31,751 nt of DNA from a virus. The notes under the pieces were generated by a model that did not search any database, had not been told where the DNA came from, and saw nothing but the letters and a program-made list of their open reading frames with translations. Every line of letters begins with the position of its first letter. Position 1 is the stretch's first letter. The stretch covers positions 1 through 31,751 of the IMG/VR virus record IMGVR_UViG_3300009176_000060; one strand, 5' to 3'. Made by a program: the position numbers and the translations under genes. Positions 1 through 7,921 of this stretch are shown one piece after another.

Positions 1-630
1 CGCGCCTGGGACAGCCACCACACGGCTGTGCGGATGCGGGCGCAGGGTTTCTTATACCGACAGATCGGGGCGCGGCTCGGGCTCAGCGTGGAGCGCTCAC
101 GACAGCTCTGCTCCCCGTGGGCGTTCAGGCGCTACAACAAAGGCCCGTCGCCGATCGAGATTTGGCTGAGCGGCCCGGCCGGCCCGGCGATGGAGATCAT
201 CGACTACTGGCGCAAGCACGCCTCCAGGGAGATGCCGCGGATGACGATAAGGATATTGCCCATCCTGCTGTTAGCCCTCCCGCTCGCGGCGCACGCTGCC
301 GACATGAGCGACTGCCACGCCTACGCCAATCGCGGCAGCGCGGCGGCTCTCCAGGCGCTGCTCGCCTACCCGTTCATCGATGTCAGCGCCGGGCGATTCC
401 TCTACCGCAAGGCGTACACGTTCTGCCTCAACGCCGACGAGATCCCGCCTCTGGTCTTTACCCCGCAGGAGCAGCCGATCGTTGACGGGCTGCTCGAGCC
501 GAAGCCACCCCCCGCCTCGGTGCCGGCGACCGATGAAACCAAGCCCGTCGAGCCACAGGGCAAGGCGCTCTGCATCAAGCACGGTAAGCGCACGATCTAC
601 CGCGGCAAGCACTGGAGGTGCGTGAAGTGA
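1..630 (+). CDS. HTH-like segment in frame with an exported four-cysteine protein (5' partial)
   Basis: The frame is open from the first base of the window, so the true start lies outside it or is the GTG at 28. Residues 10-35 look like a helix-turn-helix of the kind seen in small phage DNA-binding proteins (Y-R-Q-I-G-A-R-L-G-L-S followed by basic residues). With no stop codon between, the frame continues into a typical Sec signal peptide encoded from 241 and a secreted domain with four cysteines. A cytosolic DNA-binding head joined to a signal peptide is biologically odd. Either two genes have lost the stop between them, or the second is translated from its own internal start. The ORF ends TGA at 628-630, overlapping the GTG start of the next gene. 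Function is unknown; the HTH call rests on pattern only. Confidence 0.45.
   Translation, partial: RAWDSHHTAVRMRAQGFLYRQIGARLGLSVERSRQLCSPWAFRRYNKGPSPIEIWLSGPAGPAMEIIDYWRKHASREMPRMTIRILPILLLALPLAAHAADMSDCHAYANRGSAAALQALLAYPFIDVSAGRFLYRKAYTFCLNADEIPPLVFTPQEQPIVDGLLEPKPPPASVPATDETKPVEPQGKALCIKHGKRTIYRGKHWRCVK
226..243 (+). promoter_or_regulatory. Ribosome binding site and internal start deciding the exported protein
   Basis: AGGGAG at 226-231 lies 9 bases before ATG 241, the first codon of a clean signal peptide. This spacing supports initiation inside the longer open frame. It does not exclude read-through from upstream. Confidence 0.45.
241..630 (+). CDS. Small exported protein with four cysteines (nested in-frame start)
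   Basis: Starting at ATG 241 gives 129 residues. Residues 1-18 form a signal peptide: basic n-region (M-T-I-R), hydrophobic core I-L-P-I-L-L-L-A-L-P-L, and cleavage after A-H-A. The mature part has four cysteines (S-D-C, T-F-C, A-L-C, W-R-C), a proline-rich linker near residues 90-105 and a basic C-terminus, K-H-G-K-R-T-I-Y-R-G-K-H-W-R-C. Likely periplasmic or secreted, with two possible disulfides. An AGGGAG ribosome site 9 bases upstream supports this start. No enzymatic family recognised. Alternative: this is the C-terminal domain of the longer frame starting upstream. Confidence 0.5.
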   Translation: MTIRILPILLLALPLAAHAADMSDCHAYANRGSAAALQALLAYPFIDVSAGRFLYRKAYTFCLNADEIPPLVFTPQEQPIVDGLLEPKPPPASVPATDETKPVEPQGKALCIKHGKRTIYRGKHWRCVK

Positions 631-827
631 CCGACCTCGACACCCTCATCAACCGCTACGACTGCGCCATCCAACGCAGGTCCGAGTCGCTTGCCATCGA
701 CGAGGACGCTCTGAGGCTCGCCATTGCGGCGCAGCTCGACGTGGCACCGTCTGCCGTCCCCGAGGACACAAGGCTCCTGGCGGGCATGCGCCGCGCGCTG
801 GAGGCCTATCTCGCGGCTACATCCTGA
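627..827 (+). CDS. Small hypothetical protein, 66 residues
   Basis: GTG at 627 overlaps the TGA of the upstream gene (GTGA) and has GGAGG at 613-617, 9 bases before it. A GTG at 618 would add three residues but has poorer spacing. The product is an acidic, probably helical protein with no cysteine and no membrane segment (V-T-D-L-D-T-L-I-N-R-Y at the N-terminus). It is probably co-transcribed with the preceding gene. Its stop lies 11 bases inside the 3' end of the convergent tail-fibre gene. No family recognised. Confidence 0.6.
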   Translation: MTDLDTLINRYDCAIQRRSESLAIDEDALRLAIAAQLDVAPSAVPEDTRLLAGMRRALEAYLAATS

Positions 828-2157
828 GCATGGTCATGAGCGTTGCGATGCCGGCAACGCCAGCGCCGGGGTCGCTGTCCAGGTCGTAGGTCACCGTTCC
901 GGCGGCCACGGCCTCGATCGCGAATATCTGGTGGAGCCCGAGCGCGCTGGCAAAGAGGTAGGTGGTCTGGAGAACGGCAAGCTGGGTCTGCGCCGCGACA
1001 GTATTGATCGACGCATGAACGTTGTCGGTGCAGCCGATCAGGTCCACGCCAATGCAGAACAGCCCCTGGGTGCCCAGGACCGGGCCGGTCTGCATCGATT
1101 GGCTATAGGTGATCAGGACGGCGTCTGAGATGTCACCCGACACATACTGGATCTGATTGTCGTTATCTGCCCTGGCAATTCTCGGAGTGGCCACGGCATA
1201 GGTATACGGAGCACCGTTGTCCTGGTTGTTGGCTTGGATGAGCACGCGATTGTACTCGTTGAACACGAATAGGATCGGCGCAGCTCCGCCAGAGGCTGGC
1301 GCGGGGTTCATGGTCATCGTGACCTGGGCCGCGACACCGATCGTCCGGATCGTGCCAACGTAGGTGCCCCGCCAAGGCGCGATCGAGATGAGATCGTTGA
1401 CGCCATTGCCGTAGCGGCAAGTGATCGTATTGACGTTGGCGAGATAGCCGTAGCTCGTGTAGCTGATCGCGGCCGCCGGGCCCCTGGGATCTGGCACCGC
1501 CCCGGTCTGCGTGTCGGCGACCCACGCCGGCCCGGTGCAAACCCGGAGCGTGGCCGGAGCCACCGTCGTGTCGGCGATGATGTAGACGTCGAAATTCTTG
1601 TTGGGCTGGTGGTACTGGACATGCCCGGCATTGCTGTCGAGCGTCAGTGAGATCTCCGCGAAGGTGTATGGGATCAGGACCGACCCGTTGAACACCTCGA
1701 TGTTGTTGCCATTGTACGGCGTATAGTAGATGACCGACTTGGCCACTTGCCCGAGGCCGGTCAGGATCGGTTGACCGCTCGCCAGCGTCAGGCGGCCACC
1801 AGGATTGAGGAACGCCGACACGCCGCCGGGGCCAAGGCCGCCGCCCGTGTCGGCCGTGAGCTGGTCCCAGACGAGATTGCCGAGCGAGTCCTTGACGATC
1901 TGCCGATAGACACCCTCGCCATAGATGACGGCGCAGCCAGCGGAATCGAGCACGACCGGGTTGGTATTGGCCGTGATCTGATTGGCGTCCTTCCAGGTGG
2001 TCTTTGGCGTCGTTGTTGACGGCACATAGAAGTTGACCGTGCCGCCCACGAGCGGGTTCCCGTTGGCGTCGTCGAGGCACATCTTGCCGGGTGGCAGGAG
2101 CGTCGTGGCGGCCTCGGCGGGGAAGGCTAGGAGGAGCAGGAGAAGGAAGAGGATCAT
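817..2157 (-). CDS. Tail fibre/tailspike-like protein with N-terminal signal peptide
   Basis: 446 residues. Residues 1-17 look like a Sec signal peptide (M-I-L-F, a run of leucines, cleavage after A-E-A). Residues 22-105 are the head-binding-type segment common at the N-terminus of podovirus fibres: D-x-N-G-N-P-L-V-G-G-T-V-N-F-Y, then T-T-W-K-D, N-P-V-V-L-D-S-A-G and Y-R-Q-I-V-K-D. The remainder is beta-rich and low in charge, as in fibre shafts. Six cysteines (M-C-L, A-G-C, V-C-T, T-C-R, F-C-I, G-C-T) are unusual for a fibre. The ATG overlaps the upstream stop as ATGA. It is the last gene of the operon, matching the position of the P22 tailspike gene after the ejection genes. The fibre assignment is good; the role of the signal peptide is unexplained. 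Confidence 0.72.
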   Translation of the reverse strand: MILFLLLLLLAFPAEAATTLLPPGKMCLDDANGNPLVGGTVNFYVPSTTTPKTTWKDANQITANTNPVVLDSAGCAVIYGEGVYRQIVKDSLGNLVWDQLTADTGGGLGPGGVSAFLNPGGRLTLASGQPILTGLGQVAKSVIYYTPYNGNNIEVFNGSVLIPYTFAEISLTLDSNAGHVQYHQPNKNFDVYIIADTTVAPATLRVCTGPAWVADTQTGAVPDPRGPAAAISYTSYGYLANVNTITCRYGNGVNDLISIAPWRGTYVGTIRTIGVAAQVTMTMNPAPASGGAAPILFVFNEYNRVLIQANNQDNGAPYTYAVATPRIARADNDNQIQYVSGDISDAVLITYSQSMQTGPVLGTQGLFCIGVDLIGCTDNVHASINTVAAQTQLAVLQTTYLFASALGLHQIFAIEAVAAGTVTYDLDSDPGAGVAGIATLMTMLRM

Positions 2158-3683
2158 TGCTGCGGCCTCGATGGGAAGTAGGCTTCCTCGGCTGCCACGC
2201 CCTGCTGGACGAGCGCTGGCACGATCGGCTTGGCGACCTCGACAGCCATCGGCGTCGATTGATTAACGAGGGCGTTGGTGACCCCAGGGCTACGCGAGGC
2301 AAGTGCGCTGAGCCCCTTGCCTGCAAGCTTGGCCGCGCCCACAGCTCCGGCAGCGATGCTGGCCGTCGTCAAAGTCGGCAGAGCACCGTGCGTCAGAAGC
2401 GCGTGCCCGCCTGCCCCGCCGCCTATCAAGGGCGCATTGTGCATGAGCCAGTGAATTATCGCATGCCGATCCCACTTCGGGCTCTCGGTCTTCTTGAGGA
2501 AAGCCGTCCCGATCTTGGCGAGATCGGCGACGGCACCGCCGCCGTCATAGGCAAACGTCTCGCCGCGGTTCCTGGCAATGGCATCGACGCCTGCCTGGAC
2601 GGCCTCGTGGAACTCCTCCGGCGTGAAGACGCCGTTGGGATGCTCCTTGAGTACCTTCTCCAGAACACGCACGGCCCTGGCCTGCTCGATCAGCTCGGGA
2701 TGCTGCCCGATGGTCGCGCCTGGGGGCAGGTTCCTGACAGCGGCGTCGATCCGCTTGTTGGCCTCGCCCAGAACCTTGCTGGTCAGCCTGGGGGCATCCG
2801 ACCCGATCGTCTTCGGGATCGCCCTGTACCAAGCGTCGAGCGCCTTGGCCCCGCTTTTGGTACTCAACATCTCGCCGGGCAATCTGGCGAGCAGCCGGTT
2901 GGCCGTGACTAAGCCGGCCGGCAGCGGGATGTCGTGGGCGGCTGCTTTCTTGGCCAGCTCCAGCAAGCCCGGCTTGACCCCCGCCTCGAACACACGGTTG
3001 AGCGCTCCGGTAAGGACGCCGCCGAGCGCACCGCCGGCAGCGGTCAAGCCCAACTCCTTGGGGTCTTGCTCGTGCAGCGGCTTGCCGGTTCGGACCCAGG
3101 TGTCGATCGACTTGACCAAGGAACTGGAGAGCCCCCCGAGAATCGCACCGCCGGTCTTCGTGGCCTCCCGTAGTCCGAAGAACTCCGGTGCCAGCGCGGC
3201 GAGGCCGGCGACCCCGCCGACCTCCCCGGTGATCTTGCCGGCCGTCGCGTATCCGGGATGCTCCTTGTAGGAGTGCTTCTTCAGCGCCTGGATTTCCGCC
3301 AGCGCTCCCTCTTTGGTCATGCCTGAATCGCGGGCCCGCATCTCCGCGGCACGCTCTTCGGCAGCCCTCTCGATCGGATCGCCGATGATCGGCAGGTGCT
3401 CGACGACGCTCGTCCAGAACGTCCTGGACACGCCAGCCACCGGGTCGCCGGGAGCCTGCCCGAGGTTCGGATGGGTTTCCTCTTCCGGCCGATCGCTAGG
3501 CACGGCCCCCGGCTGCGCGTTCGGTGCCAAGCCTGGAGTGACCATGAACTTCTGGTCGAAGGCAGAAGGCCTCTTCGGCTTGTCACCGACGCGCGATTCA
3601 TCCTTCAGCCCTGGCTCGGGCGCCTCCGCCACCGGGGCGTCGGCCATCGGGTCGTAGGTGAACTTGTCGTCGAAGGCGCCCAT
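2154..3683 (-). CDS. Putative internal virion / DNA-ejection protein with glycine-rich hydrophobic segments
   Basis: About 509 residues from ATG 3683 (a GTG at 3686 would add one residue). The stop of the preceding gene overlaps this start as TGATG. The N-terminal 60 residues are disordered and contain A-F-D-D-K-F and A-F-D-Q-K-F repeats. Glycine/alanine-rich hydrophobic stretches occur near residues 150-190, 213-230 and 430-480. They resemble the membrane-active segments of ejection proteins, although the helices are interrupted by glycines. Position between the DNA-transfer-type genes and the tail fibre matches gp20/gp16 of P22 in order. No enzyme motif seen. Role inferred from position and composition only. 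Confidence 0.55.
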   Translation of the reverse strand: MGAFDDKFTYDPMADAPVAEAPEPGLKDESRVGDKPKRPSAFDQKFMVTPGLAPNAQPGAVPSDRPEEETHPNLGQAPGDPVAGVSRTFWTSVVEHLPIIGDPIERAAEERAAEMRARDSGMTKEGALAEIQALKKHSYKEHPGYATAGKITGEVGGVAGLAALAPEFFGLREATKTGGAILGGLSSSLVKSIDTWVRTGKPLHEQDPKELGLTAAGGALGGVLTGALNRVFEAGVKPGLLELAKKAAAHDIPLPAGLVTANRLLARLPGEMLSTKSGAKALDAWYRAIPKTIGSDAPRLTSKVLGEANKRIDAAVRNLPPGATIGQHPELIEQARAVRVLEKVLKEHPNGVFTPEEFHEAVQAGVDAIARNRGETFAYDGGGAVADLAKIGTAFLKKTESPKWDRHAIIHWLMHNAPLIGGGAGGHALLTHGALPTLTTASIAAGAVGAAKLAGKGLSALASRSPGVTNALVNQSTPMAVEVAKPIVPALVQQGVAAEEAYFPSRPQQ

Positions 3684-5839
3684 CACGCCGCCATCCTGGG
3701 GCTGGCCTTACGCAGAGATTTGTCGCGGGCTCTGTAGACACCCCCACCAGCCGCCATTGCTTCCTCACGCGAGTTGTATGGGTTCTGCGGCGTACCCTGG
3801 CTCATCGGGACGTCCTGCTTGAAGTTGCCCTTGTAGTGCTGGATGTAGCGCTCCGCCTCGGCCTCGGGATCCTCGTCCTCATCGCGAAATCCCATGTCCC
3901 GGTACAGCTCGTAGATCTGCTTGATCTGGTCCTTGGTGTAGTAGCCGGAGGGGGGCTGCCCATAGCCCCTGATCCTCTCTTCCGAGATTGCCGAATCCAG
4001 GAGGCTTGACGGGGAGAACCAGTAATTGTCGTCCGTCTGCTTCTCGGCGGGCTTTATGGCGGAGGAGCCGGGCAATAATTCTTCTTCGCCGTCGGGCGGC
4101 TCCGTCTCCATCCCCATTGCCTGTTCCGCGATGGACAGGTCATCATCGGCACTGGCCACTTGACCGGCAGCCCTGGGATCCAGCTCGATGTCGGAGCGCT
4201 TGCCGCCCTCGCCCGCCTTGAGCCCGGCTGCGCCATGCACCAGTCCGTAGAAGTGCTCCTTGGCAGCCTGGACGCTGACGCCGTTCTCAATGGCCCACCG
4301 TTGGACGAGCTTCTTGGTGCCCTCCCCCGTCTTCTCGTACTCCTCGCTGGCAAGCGCCGACACGCGCGCGGCCTCGACCGACGGGTGAGCTACCTCCGTC
4401 CTCTTTTTCTCCGAGGCCGGAGCCTTAGCCTCTGGCGCAGGGCTCTTCTTGGCCGGCGCAGCGGTGGCGGGCTTCTCCCCCTCCGCCGGAGTGATGCCGA
4501 AGATCTTCTGCCAGCCCTTGACGATGGCGGCGCCGATACCGCCCAGGCCGCCGATCTCTTCCGTCACCGACAGGGGCTCGACTTCATCCGGCGGCGACAA
4601 GCTGACCTGACGATTCTTGAGCTTGGTGGGGATGTCGATCTTCGGCTCCGGAACGATGTAGCCCTCATCAGGCAATACTGGCGTGCTTACCGGATGCTGA
4701 AGAGGCTTTGCCCCTTGCGGCGTGCGCGTGGCCGGAGTGTTGATCGGCCGCCCAAGTGGGCCGGATTGCACCGCCGCCTCGACTAGGGCGTTCGGGGTGC
4801 TTATCGGATGGGGGAGGGGTGTCGCCCCTGTTTGCCCTCTCAGCTTCTCCTCCTCGGTGAGGTAGCCGCCCTCGAACGGCGTCAGGAGGTCGCTTCCCTT
4901 CTCGACCAGCTCCGACCCCTTCAGCCGTCGGAACTCCGGATGCGTCGAGAGGAACGTCACGTCGCCGGGCAGCGGCTTTGCCGGCTCCGGCACCGGCTCC
5001 AACGGGATCAGCTTCTCAGGCACGTCTGGCCCACTGATGTCGCCAGGGATATCGGGCTGCCGAACCAGTGCCGGGTCAAGGGGTGTGGCCGCCGATGTGT
5101 CCGGCCGTAGCCGCGGGAGCGGCACCCCTGGCGCCGGGATCAGCGGGGCCGTTGGGGGCTGCGGCGGTGCTTTGCCGGGCCCTGTGACGGCCGTCCTCAG
5201 CTCGTCATCGATAGTCGCAGCAGAGCCACCAAGGCCGAGCTTAGCCCTGATGGTCGCATTCGCCCGCTTTGTTTCCTTACCGAATTTGCCGTCCTCTTTA
5301 ATCGTCCTGTAGCCGTGTTCGCGTGCCCACTGATTGTACCCGACCTGGAAGTTCATGGTTTCAGGGTCGAAATCAGAGCGACTGTTGAGGCCGGCACCAA
5401 AGCTGACGTGCAACGGTCGAGCCTCCGGCAGCGGTATGGCCACCGTCGTGCCCGGCTCTATGGCTGTTGGAGCCTGACCTATAAGCGCAGGCGTTACACC
5501 ACTTCCGCTGACGATCTGACTCGAACTGCCTGATCCGAGCGTGACGGACCCTGGCTGTCCGGCCCGGCCACCTCCACCATAGCCAAGCGAGCCGGCCGGG
5601 CCGAGAGAGCCGCGAGAGAGAGATACGCTCCCGCCACTGGTGCCTGACCCCAGGCTGACGGTCCCTCCACCACCATAGCTCTGGAGCCCGCTGGCCGCGG
5701 CAGCCCCACCCGCAGGCGAAGATGAAGATGCCGGCACCGACGCCCTGGTCAGCGAGTTGCTGACCGACGTCGGGCTGATGGTCGGGCTCAGGTTGGCGAC
5801 ATATCCACCACCAACGTCATCGGCCTCGAAATTGGGCAT
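3683..5839 (-). CDS. Large virion-associated protein with PG-binding-like segment, low-complexity N-terminus
   Basis: 718 residues. Residues 45-110 are Gly/Ser-rich repeats (S-L-G-S-G-x-S and similar). Residues 165-203 resemble a peptidoglycan-binding type 1 domain: Q-W-A-R-E-H-G-Y, then D-G-K-F-G-K-E-T-K-R-A. A proline-rich middle contains the recurring units H-P-I-S-T-P, R-P-I-N-T-P and H-P-V-S-T-P (residues about 335-385). The C-terminal 100 residues are acidic and tyrosine-rich and end in a basic tail. TAGGAGGG sits 5 bases before ATG 5839. Lies among ejection-type genes, so a virion protein meeting the cell wall on entry is plausible. No lytic catalytic motif is evident. Function unproven. 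Confidence 0.55.
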   Translation of the reverse strand: MPNFEADDVGGGYVANLSPTISPTSVSNSLTRASVPASSSSPAGGAAAASGLQSYGGGGTVSLGSGTSGGSVSLSRGSLGPAGSLGYGGGGRAGQPGSVTLGSGSSSQIVSGSGVTPALIGQAPTAIEPGTTVAIPLPEARPLHVSFGAGLNSRSDFDPETMNFQVGYNQWAREHGYRTIKEDGKFGKETKRANATIRAKLGLGGSAATIDDELRTAVTGPGKAPPQPPTAPLIPAPGVPLPRLRPDTSAATPLDPALVRQPDIPGDISGPDVPEKLIPLEPVPEPAKPLPGDVTFLSTHPEFRRLKGSELVEKGSDLLTPFEGGYLTEEEKLRGQTGATPLPHPISTPNALVEAAVQSGPLGRPINTPATRTPQGAKPLQHPVSTPVLPDEGYIVPEPKIDIPTKLKNRQVSLSPPDEVEPLSVTEEIGGLGGIGAAIVKGWQKIFGITPAEGEKPATAAPAKKSPAPEAKAPASEKKRTEVAHPSVEAARVSALASEEYEKTGEGTKKLVQRWAIENGVSVQAAKEHFYGLVHGAAGLKAGEGGKRSDIELDPRAAGQVASADDDLSIAEQAMGMETEPPDGEEELLPGSSAIKPAEKQTDDNYWFSPSSLLDSAISEERIRGYGQPPSGYYTKDQIKQIYELYRDMGFRDEDEDPEAEAERYIQHYKGNFKQDVPMSQGTPQNPYNSREEAMAAGGGVYRARDKSLRKASPRMAA
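4678..4835 (-). repeat. Degenerate proline-rich coding repeat (x-P-I-S-T-P units)
   Basis: Inside the 718-residue protein three units read P-H-P-I-S-T-P, G-R-P-I-N-T-P and Q-H-P-V-S-T-P. The first and third also match at DNA level over about 35 bases, around 4678-4717 and 4796-4832, suggesting duplication and drift. Confidence 0.5.
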
Positions 5840-5848
5840 CGCGCCCTC

Positions 5849-6397
5849 CTATGCCGCCATCTGCTCTTCGGGCGGCGCCTGCTCTTCGGGTGGCGGCGCA
5901 CCCTCCTCCGGCGGTGCCTCTGCGCCCTGGTTAGGCGGAGGCTCCGCGGCGCCGTGCATGGCATAGACAGCCTGCGCCAGGGCCATGTGCGCCTCGTCCG
6001 AATGCTTCTGGACCCACTCGCGGATGTCGCCGGGATCCTCCGGGATGTCAGACAGGTACTGCGCCGCCGAGGTCGGGCTCATGCACTGCTCGGCCACTAT
6101 CTCGGTCACTGCCTTGATCACCATAGAGCGCGCTATCTTGGGGCCGGGACTGTCCTCCAGGATCTGGGCGAGCTTGGCATTGATCACGGCCACCTTGTGA
6201 ATCACGTCCTTGAGCTGATCCGGGTCTACGCCCTCGCTGGCCAGCGTCGGCGCATTCGGGTCGGGCGGGGGCCCCATGTCATCATCGTCAGGGGCCCCAT
6301 CAGCCTCGTCCGGTGCCGTATCCTCGGGAGGCGCTTCTTCCTCGGGTGCCGGAGGGGCCTCTACGGGCATGGCCTGATCGACGAGAGCGTTCGGCAT
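5849..6397 (-). CDS. Acidic proline-rich hypothetical virion-cluster protein
   Basis: 182 residues. Both ends are disordered and very rich in Glu/Pro/Asp (P-A-P-E-E-E-A-P-P-E and P-P-E-E-Q-A-P-P-E-E). A central helical core spans residues 58-150 and includes K-D-V-I-H-K-V-A-V-I-N-A-K-L-A. ATG 6397 lies two bases after the stop of the 505-residue gene, with AAGGGC upstream. The pattern of disordered acidic arms on a helical core suits a chaperone or an accessory of the adjacent ejection proteins, but that is inference. No family recognised. Confidence 0.55.
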   Translation of the reverse strand: MPNALVDQAMPVEAPPAPEEEAPPEDTAPDEADGAPDDDDMGPPPDPNAPTLASEGVDPDQLKDVIHKVAVINAKLAQILEDSPGPKIARSMVIKAVTEIVAEQCMSPTSAAQYLSDIPEDPGDIREWVQKHSDEAHMALAQAVYAMHGAAEPPPNQGAEAPPEEGAPPPEEQAPPEEQMAA

Positions 6398-6399
6398 GG

Positions 6400-7917
6400 T
6401 CAGAGCCCTTGCTTCAGGCTGGGCTCGATCTTCTGGAACCAGCCATGTTCATCGGCATAATCGTAGTCCTGCATGAAGTCGTCCAGGTACGCCTGTTGCC
6501 CCTCGGTCAGGGGCCTAGCGCCATAGACATCCTTGCCGGTCGTCGGATCGATGTGGAACGATTCCCAATGCACCTTCTTGTTGGTCTTGTTGGGTGCCAC
6601 CCGCGCGGCTCCGAGAAGCTCGTTTCTTGCCCGGTCGGTGCTCTGCATCTCGAACTGAAAGATCCGCGGCCCACCATGGAGCTGCCAGTTGTACTTGAAC
6701 TCGTTCAGCTTGCCCGGCGGGATGACGCCGTTGTTCTCCAGCATCATCTCCCGCTCAAGGAGGCTCTTCACCGTGATCGCAGCCTCGTTGCCGAGCACCT
6801 GGTGGGCGACGATCTCCAGCCCCAGAGCTGACATGTCGGCCCTCGGGCTTGCCCGCAGAGCCATCCCGCGGCCCATGTCGGTCGCCGCGGCCCCGAGCCC
6901 GGCAGCGGCTTGCTGCTGAGCCAGGAGGGCGGCATCCTTCTCCGCCGCCTCCATAGCGGCCACCATTTCGGGCGCAAACGGGGAGCCAGGAGTGAGCTGG
7001 TTAGCCGCCCCCAGGGCCTCCTCGATGATCGAGGTGAAGGGGCCGCCCTTGTACTGCGTGTGCTCGGCCATCAGGTTGCGTAGGCTGGTCACCCGGTTCG
7101 GAGAATCCTCCGCCGCTGCCAGATCACGATCCACCGAAGCATAATCGACCTTGCTGGCGGCCTCCGCCCCCGTCGTCTCTGCCGCCGAGATGCCCGTCGA
7201 GACGGCGCCGGGGACGTCAACACCAGTGTCGCTGGCCTCATGCTCGGCAAGCGCGTCGGCGGCCGGTTCGCCGCCTGCCTCCATTGCCTGCTTCTGGAGG
7301 AACGAGATGTACGGCACCGAAAACGGCTTCTTGTCCTTCCCGGTCAGGGTGACCTGACTGAACAGGCCCTGGGGGCTCTGGGCAATCGTGCGCGTGGTGT
7401 ACTCGATGAACTTCCGCCGACGGTCCAGGTCGGTCTTCGCCTGCATCATCTCTATGTGGAAGGCCGTTGCCGTCTGCGGGGTGATCGCCTTGTGCGCGTT
7501 CATGTCGGCAATGAAGTCGTTGGCCTCCTTCATGGTGAAGCCGCCGGGATGGCTGAAGAGCAGCCCTGCCGCCGAGGTGCCAAAGTAATCGACCTGCCCC
7601 TGCGCGAACTCTGCCCCCACCTTCTGCGTCGCGGTCGCCGACTGGGCGGCGGCGTCAACTACGGACTGCGCGCCAGCCCGCAGCTCCGGCGGAAGCGCGT
7701 TGATGAGCGAGAGGCCCTTTGGGTAGTCAATACCGCCGTTCTCGTCGGTTATCTGCCGGAGCACGTCACCACCGGCCTTCTGACTATCCAGTCCCCGCCG
7801 GTTCGTCTCCAGCACCTGCTGCTGCTGCTGGACTTCCTGGACCTTCCTGACCGCCCCCATCATGTCCGGCTGGGGCATGTTGATGAAGGGCTGCATGATG
7901 CCCTGAACGTCGGCCAT
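6400..7917 (-). CDS. Putative DNA-ejection / internal virion protein, 505 residues
   Basis: The true start is ATG 7917, with GGAGGG 10 bases upstream; the longer frame reaching 8268 is out of frame inside the preceding gene and is arginine/serine junk. The protein is mainly helical, with a glutamine tract at residues 30-34, alanine-rich helices (residues 85-130 and 320-360) and no cysteine. It has no membrane segment or catalytic motif that I recognise. It follows the DNA-transfer-type gene by four bases, the position of gp20 in P22. Called an ejection-type protein from order and composition; sequence similarity was not tested. Confidence 0.55.
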   Translation of the reverse strand: MADVQGIMQPFINMPQPDMMGAVRKVQEVQQQQQVLETNRRGLDSQKAGGDVLRQITDENGGIDYPKGLSLINALPPELRAGAQSVVDAAAQSATATQKVGAEFAQGQVDYFGTSAAGLLFSHPGGFTMKEANDFIADMNAHKAITPQTATAFHIEMMQAKTDLDRRRKFIEYTTRTIAQSPQGLFSQVTLTGKDKKPFSVPYISFLQKQAMEAGGEPAADALAEHEASDTGVDVPGAVSTGISAAETTGAEAASKVDYASVDRDLAAAEDSPNRVTSLRNLMAEHTQYKGGPFTSIIEEALGAANQLTPGSPFAPEMVAAMEAAEKDAALLAQQQAAAGLGAAATDMGRGMALRASPRADMSALGLEIVAHQVLGNEAAITVKSLLEREMMLENNGVIPPGKLNEFKYNWQLHGGPRIFQFEMQSTDRARNELLGAARVAPNKTNKKVHWESFHIDPTTGKDVYGARPLTEGQQAYLDDFMQDYDYADEHGWFQKIEPSLKQGL

Positions 7918-7921
7918 GTGC

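Noticed and set aside
790-830. Bidirectional terminator between the convergent genes
   Set aside because: Only a weak 6-bp stem (790-795/812-817) with a long loop and no T-run.
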